A DNA stretch of 15,190 nucleotides. It comes from an uncultured Bacilli bacterium (GTDB lineage: Bacteria > Bacillota_I > Bacilli_A > RF39 > UBA660). Both the position numbers and the translations under genes were made by a program. Each line of letters begins with the position of its first letter. Within the stretch, counting starts at the first letter, position 1. The stretch lies in NCBI GenBank assembly GCA_947632275.1, contig CANROR010000023.1:1-15190 (forward strand), read 5' to 3'. Under the pieces are notes generated by a model, which was not told the DNA's origin, ran no database searches, and saw nothing but the letters and a program-made list of their open reading frames with translations. This document shows, piece after piece, positions 13,110-15,190 of the stretch.

Positions 13110-15190
13110 TTAATTATTAAATTTATACCAAGCAAGAAGATCGCTTTTATCAACTGGATTAGGTGTGACACTATAATTTGTTTTTATTTCATCAGCTGTT
13201 AAAGCCCGATCAAATATTAAGGCATCACTTACTAAAATCTTGGCATAATTATCCATTGTGGTAGTTGTATTGGTTATGGACGCCGGATTTCCGCCAATAG
13301 CTATTGGCGCAGCTCCGGCTTTTATTTTTCCTTCTAAAGCTTTGCTAGCGGCAACTTCGCCATTAACATATAGTGTAACATTACTTCCATCAGTTGTGGC
13401 AACCAAAGTATACCATTTATCAACCTCTATTTTTTGTTCTGAACTTCCAGTTGATACATAAGCTGGTGTTGCTAAATCAGCTGCATAAAAATTAGCATAT
13501 AGTGAATTATCAGCCGTTGTTGCAATTCCTCCCCCAGCGGAATTCCAGTTGCCAATTATACCTGCCGCCGAATCTAATGAATTAAATTTAACTCTTACTA
13601 CATAAGATAAATCTTTACCAAAATTATAATTTACAAAACCGGCATTAACATAACCATTAACCGTATCATTGCTTGTGATTATTCCTTCATTGGTTTTGCT
13701 AGCCGAATAATTTAAAGCTGTATTCTCATTGCCACTTAAATCTTTAATTGCATTATCAAGCAAAGTAATTCTAGCATAGCCATTACCGGCATGGCCTGTT
13801 TCGGCACTACCCCCAGTTCCTATCATTGAAGCAGTTCCCGCAATCATATAACCTACAGAAAATTTCTTGCCACTATAGTGAACTGGTTGACCCGTATGAG
13901 TTATTTTAGATGAGGTAGAAGAAGACGCAATAGCATTACATCCGGTATATCCTGATATAAATGATGATCCACCAGCACCACTTGTTTTACCTAAAACGTT
14001 TTGGGTTTTACCACCATAATAGCCACTACCGCCGCCACCAACACCATCGTTGCCATAGTTAGTACCACATTGGGCACCACAACCACTAGCATTTTTTCCA
14101 GAGCCAAATGCGTTTCCGCTTGTTTGAGTAGCATGTAAATTAGCGCTATAAATATTAGTCGATGATAAAGCACCCCCAGCACCAACAGTATAATTCCATG
14201 AACGACCACCACCACCAGCAGCTACCATTATTCGGGATTTCAAACTATTAAACGTACTCCATGTACCGGAAGTTAATCTAACATCAGTTGCTCCACCGCC
14301 GCCGCCGCTGGCTTCATCATCGCTTCCATCCCAAGTTCCTTTTCCACCGCCATTATATCCACCAGCTGAATCTTTTCCTTTAGCACCATTGGCACCTTTA
14401 CCACCGACGTATACATAAAGTTTTTCACCTTCTTTAAGGCTTATTACTCCTGAGGTAAAAGCACCTTTACCACCAGCCGATTTTATAGCATTATCTCCTA
14501 AAGAGCTTCCACCTTGAGCTCCCCACAATTCTATTTTGTAAGTTCCGTCTTTTGGCGCCCTAAATACTTGAGAACCGCCAGTATAAGAATAATTCCATTT
14601 AAATGAAGAATTAAAATCGGCATCATGTACAGGATAGCCAGCATCGCCTAATTTCCAAAATTTTAAATTATATCTTGCTAAATTTTCTTCGATATCTGCT
14701 AAATTCATCTTTCCTAAATTTTGATTTAAAGTATTAACAAATGCTTGTTTTTTCATATCGGCTAAAGCCTTAGATGTTCCACCTGTAGTTACTGTTCCTC
14801 CCAAAGCAGTAGTATAAGTACTCGGATAATATGCATTTAAAATAGTACCAGTTGCTTGATTTAACCAACCAACACCATATGTTTTACTAGCACTACAAGT
14901 TCCAATTCCATAACTATTATTTACATATATTGTGGTTTTTTCTTGGGTAGTTGAATCCCAACCCGCAGACATCACAATATTACTACAATAATTAGTTGCT
15001 TTTTGATTTCCCACATTATAACTATTGATGACATTAATTTTCGCGGCATGAGAACCATATATTAGCCCGCCCGCGGAATCCGTTCCAGTTATTGTACCCG
15101 TATTATAACAATTAATTAAATAAGCAACCGACGTATAAGCAAATCCAACTAAACCTGAACAACATGCCGTATTTGTAGAAGCATCTATTC
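13110..15190 (-). CDS. Large surface protein with GLUG repeats, glycine-rich and LamG-like domains (5' end missing)
   Basis: The frame stays open to the right edge, so this is the C-terminal 692 residues of a longer exported protein. The GTG at 15014 is not a real start: coding continues upstream through it with GLUG-type repeats (CSGLVGF, then LINCYNTGTITGTDSAGGLI, then VINSYNVG). Next comes a glycine-rich domain (about 14610-13740) of the ALK/LTK-GRD type, with KIELWGAQGG, LYVYVGGKG, GGYNGGGKG and GGGGGATDVRL. The C-terminal part (about 13720-13112) looks like a LamG/concanavalin fold, with NFGKDLSYVVRVKF, WYTLVATTDGSNVTLYVNGE and the closing DRALTADEI, then LLAWYKFNN. No LPXTG motif or C-terminal anchor is present, so attachment must come from the missing N-terminus. 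These domains bind sugars or proteins in other systems, and adhesion is a reasonable guess. G and C are higher in the glycine-rich part simply from the Gly codons. Confidence 0.88.
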   Translation of the reverse strand, partial: IDASTNTACCSGLVGFAYTSVAYLINCYNTGTITGTDSAGGLIYGSHAAKINVINSYNVGNQKATNYCSNIVMSAGWDSTTQEKTTIYVNNSYGIGTCSASKTYGVGWLNQATGTILNAYYPSTYTTALGGTVTTGGTSKALADMKKQAFVNTLNQNLGKMNLADIEENLARYNLKFWKLGDAGYPVHDADFNSSFKWNYSYTGGSQVFRAPKDGTYKIELWGAQGGSSLGDNAIKSAGGKGAFTSGVISLKEGEKLYVYVGGKGANGAKGKDSAGGYNGGGKGTWDGSDDEASGGGGGATDVRLTSGTWSTFNSLKSRIMVAAGGGGRSWNYTVGAGGALSSTNIYSANLHATQTSGNAFGSGKNASGCGAQCGTNYGNDGVGGGGSGYYGGKTQNVLGKTSGAGGSSFISGYTGCNAIASSSTSSKITHTGQPVHYSGKKFSVGYMIAGTASMIGTGGSAETGHAGNGYARITLLDNAIKDLSGNENTALNYSASKTNEGIITSNDTVNGYVNAGFVNYNFGKDLSYVVRVKFNSLDSAAGIIGNWNSAGGGIATTADNSLYANFYAADLATPAYVSTGSSEQKIEVDKWYTLVATTDGSNVTLYVNGEVAASKALEGKIKAGAAPIAIGGNPASITNTTTTMDNYAKILVSDALIFDRALTADEIKTNYSVTPNPVDKSDLLAWYKFNN

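Noticed and set aside
13258..13461. Plus-strand open frame within the LamG-like region.
   Set aside because: It is antisense to a well-supported domain and lacks a ribosome site.
13991..14215. Second minus-strand frame in the glycine-rich region, rich in Val and Met.
   Set aside because: It is an out-of-frame reading of the Gly codons of the real domain.
13740..14610. Gly-rich region as a tandem repeat or CRISPR-like array.
   Set aside because: The repetition is of Gly codons without a regular unit or conserved spacing, and it is explained by the protein domain.

Overview
The window suggests a low-GC Gram-positive bacterium of the Bacilli/Firmicutes, most like the small-genome uncultured gut lineages. 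The DNA is very AT-rich. The gene order mreC-mreD-spoIVFA-spoIVFB-rplU-prp-rpmA-obgE is a Bacillus-type block. Ribosomal protein L27 carries the Firmicutes N-terminal extension together with its protease Prp. TGA is read as stop: mreC ends in an ATGA overlap with mreD. No sequence search could be run, so the lineage is inference.

Layout, left to right; nearly everything is on the minus strand, so transcription runs right to left. Positions 1-126 are non-coding: a minus-strand promoter fires out of the left edge. 127-2757 is ppdK. 2838-3837 is a two-gene unit, ruvA followed by a small type IV pilin-like gene. 3879-5546 encodes a membrane-anchored surface protein. 5638-5985 is the only plus-strand gene, a DUF192 protein that is probably translated from a leaderless mRNA and whose end overlaps obgE tail to tail. 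5956-7227 is obgE with its own promoter. 7329-8226 is the rpmA/prp/rplU operon, with an L21-type leader and a strong terminator. 8395-10113 holds two tandem paralogous genes of unknown function with a perfect-consensus promoter. 10158-12994 is a compressed envelope operon: SPOR-domain protein, MreC, MreD, SpoIVFA-like, SpoIVFB-like. 13110 to the right edge is the 3' part of a large surface protein with GLUG repeats, a glycine-rich domain and a LamG-like domain.

How the genes fit together: the right half deals with cell shape and envelope (MreC/MreD scaffold, a SPOR protein likely to bind septal peptidoglycan, and an intramembrane protease with its degenerate M23 partner). The middle deals with ribosome biogenesis (L21, L27, the L27-processing protease Prp, and the GTPase ObgE). 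The left part holds pyruvate/PEP metabolism, recombination (RuvA) and surface display. mreB, minCD, spo0B and ruvB, which often accompany these genes in relatives, are not in the window.

The best candidates for something undescribed are the tandem paralogous pair between spoIVFB and rplU, the leaderless DUF192 gene, and the coupling of ruvA to a pilin-like gene. I found no tRNA, rRNA, CRISPR array, insertion sequence or phage gene. No gene-free stretch exceeds 300 bases.
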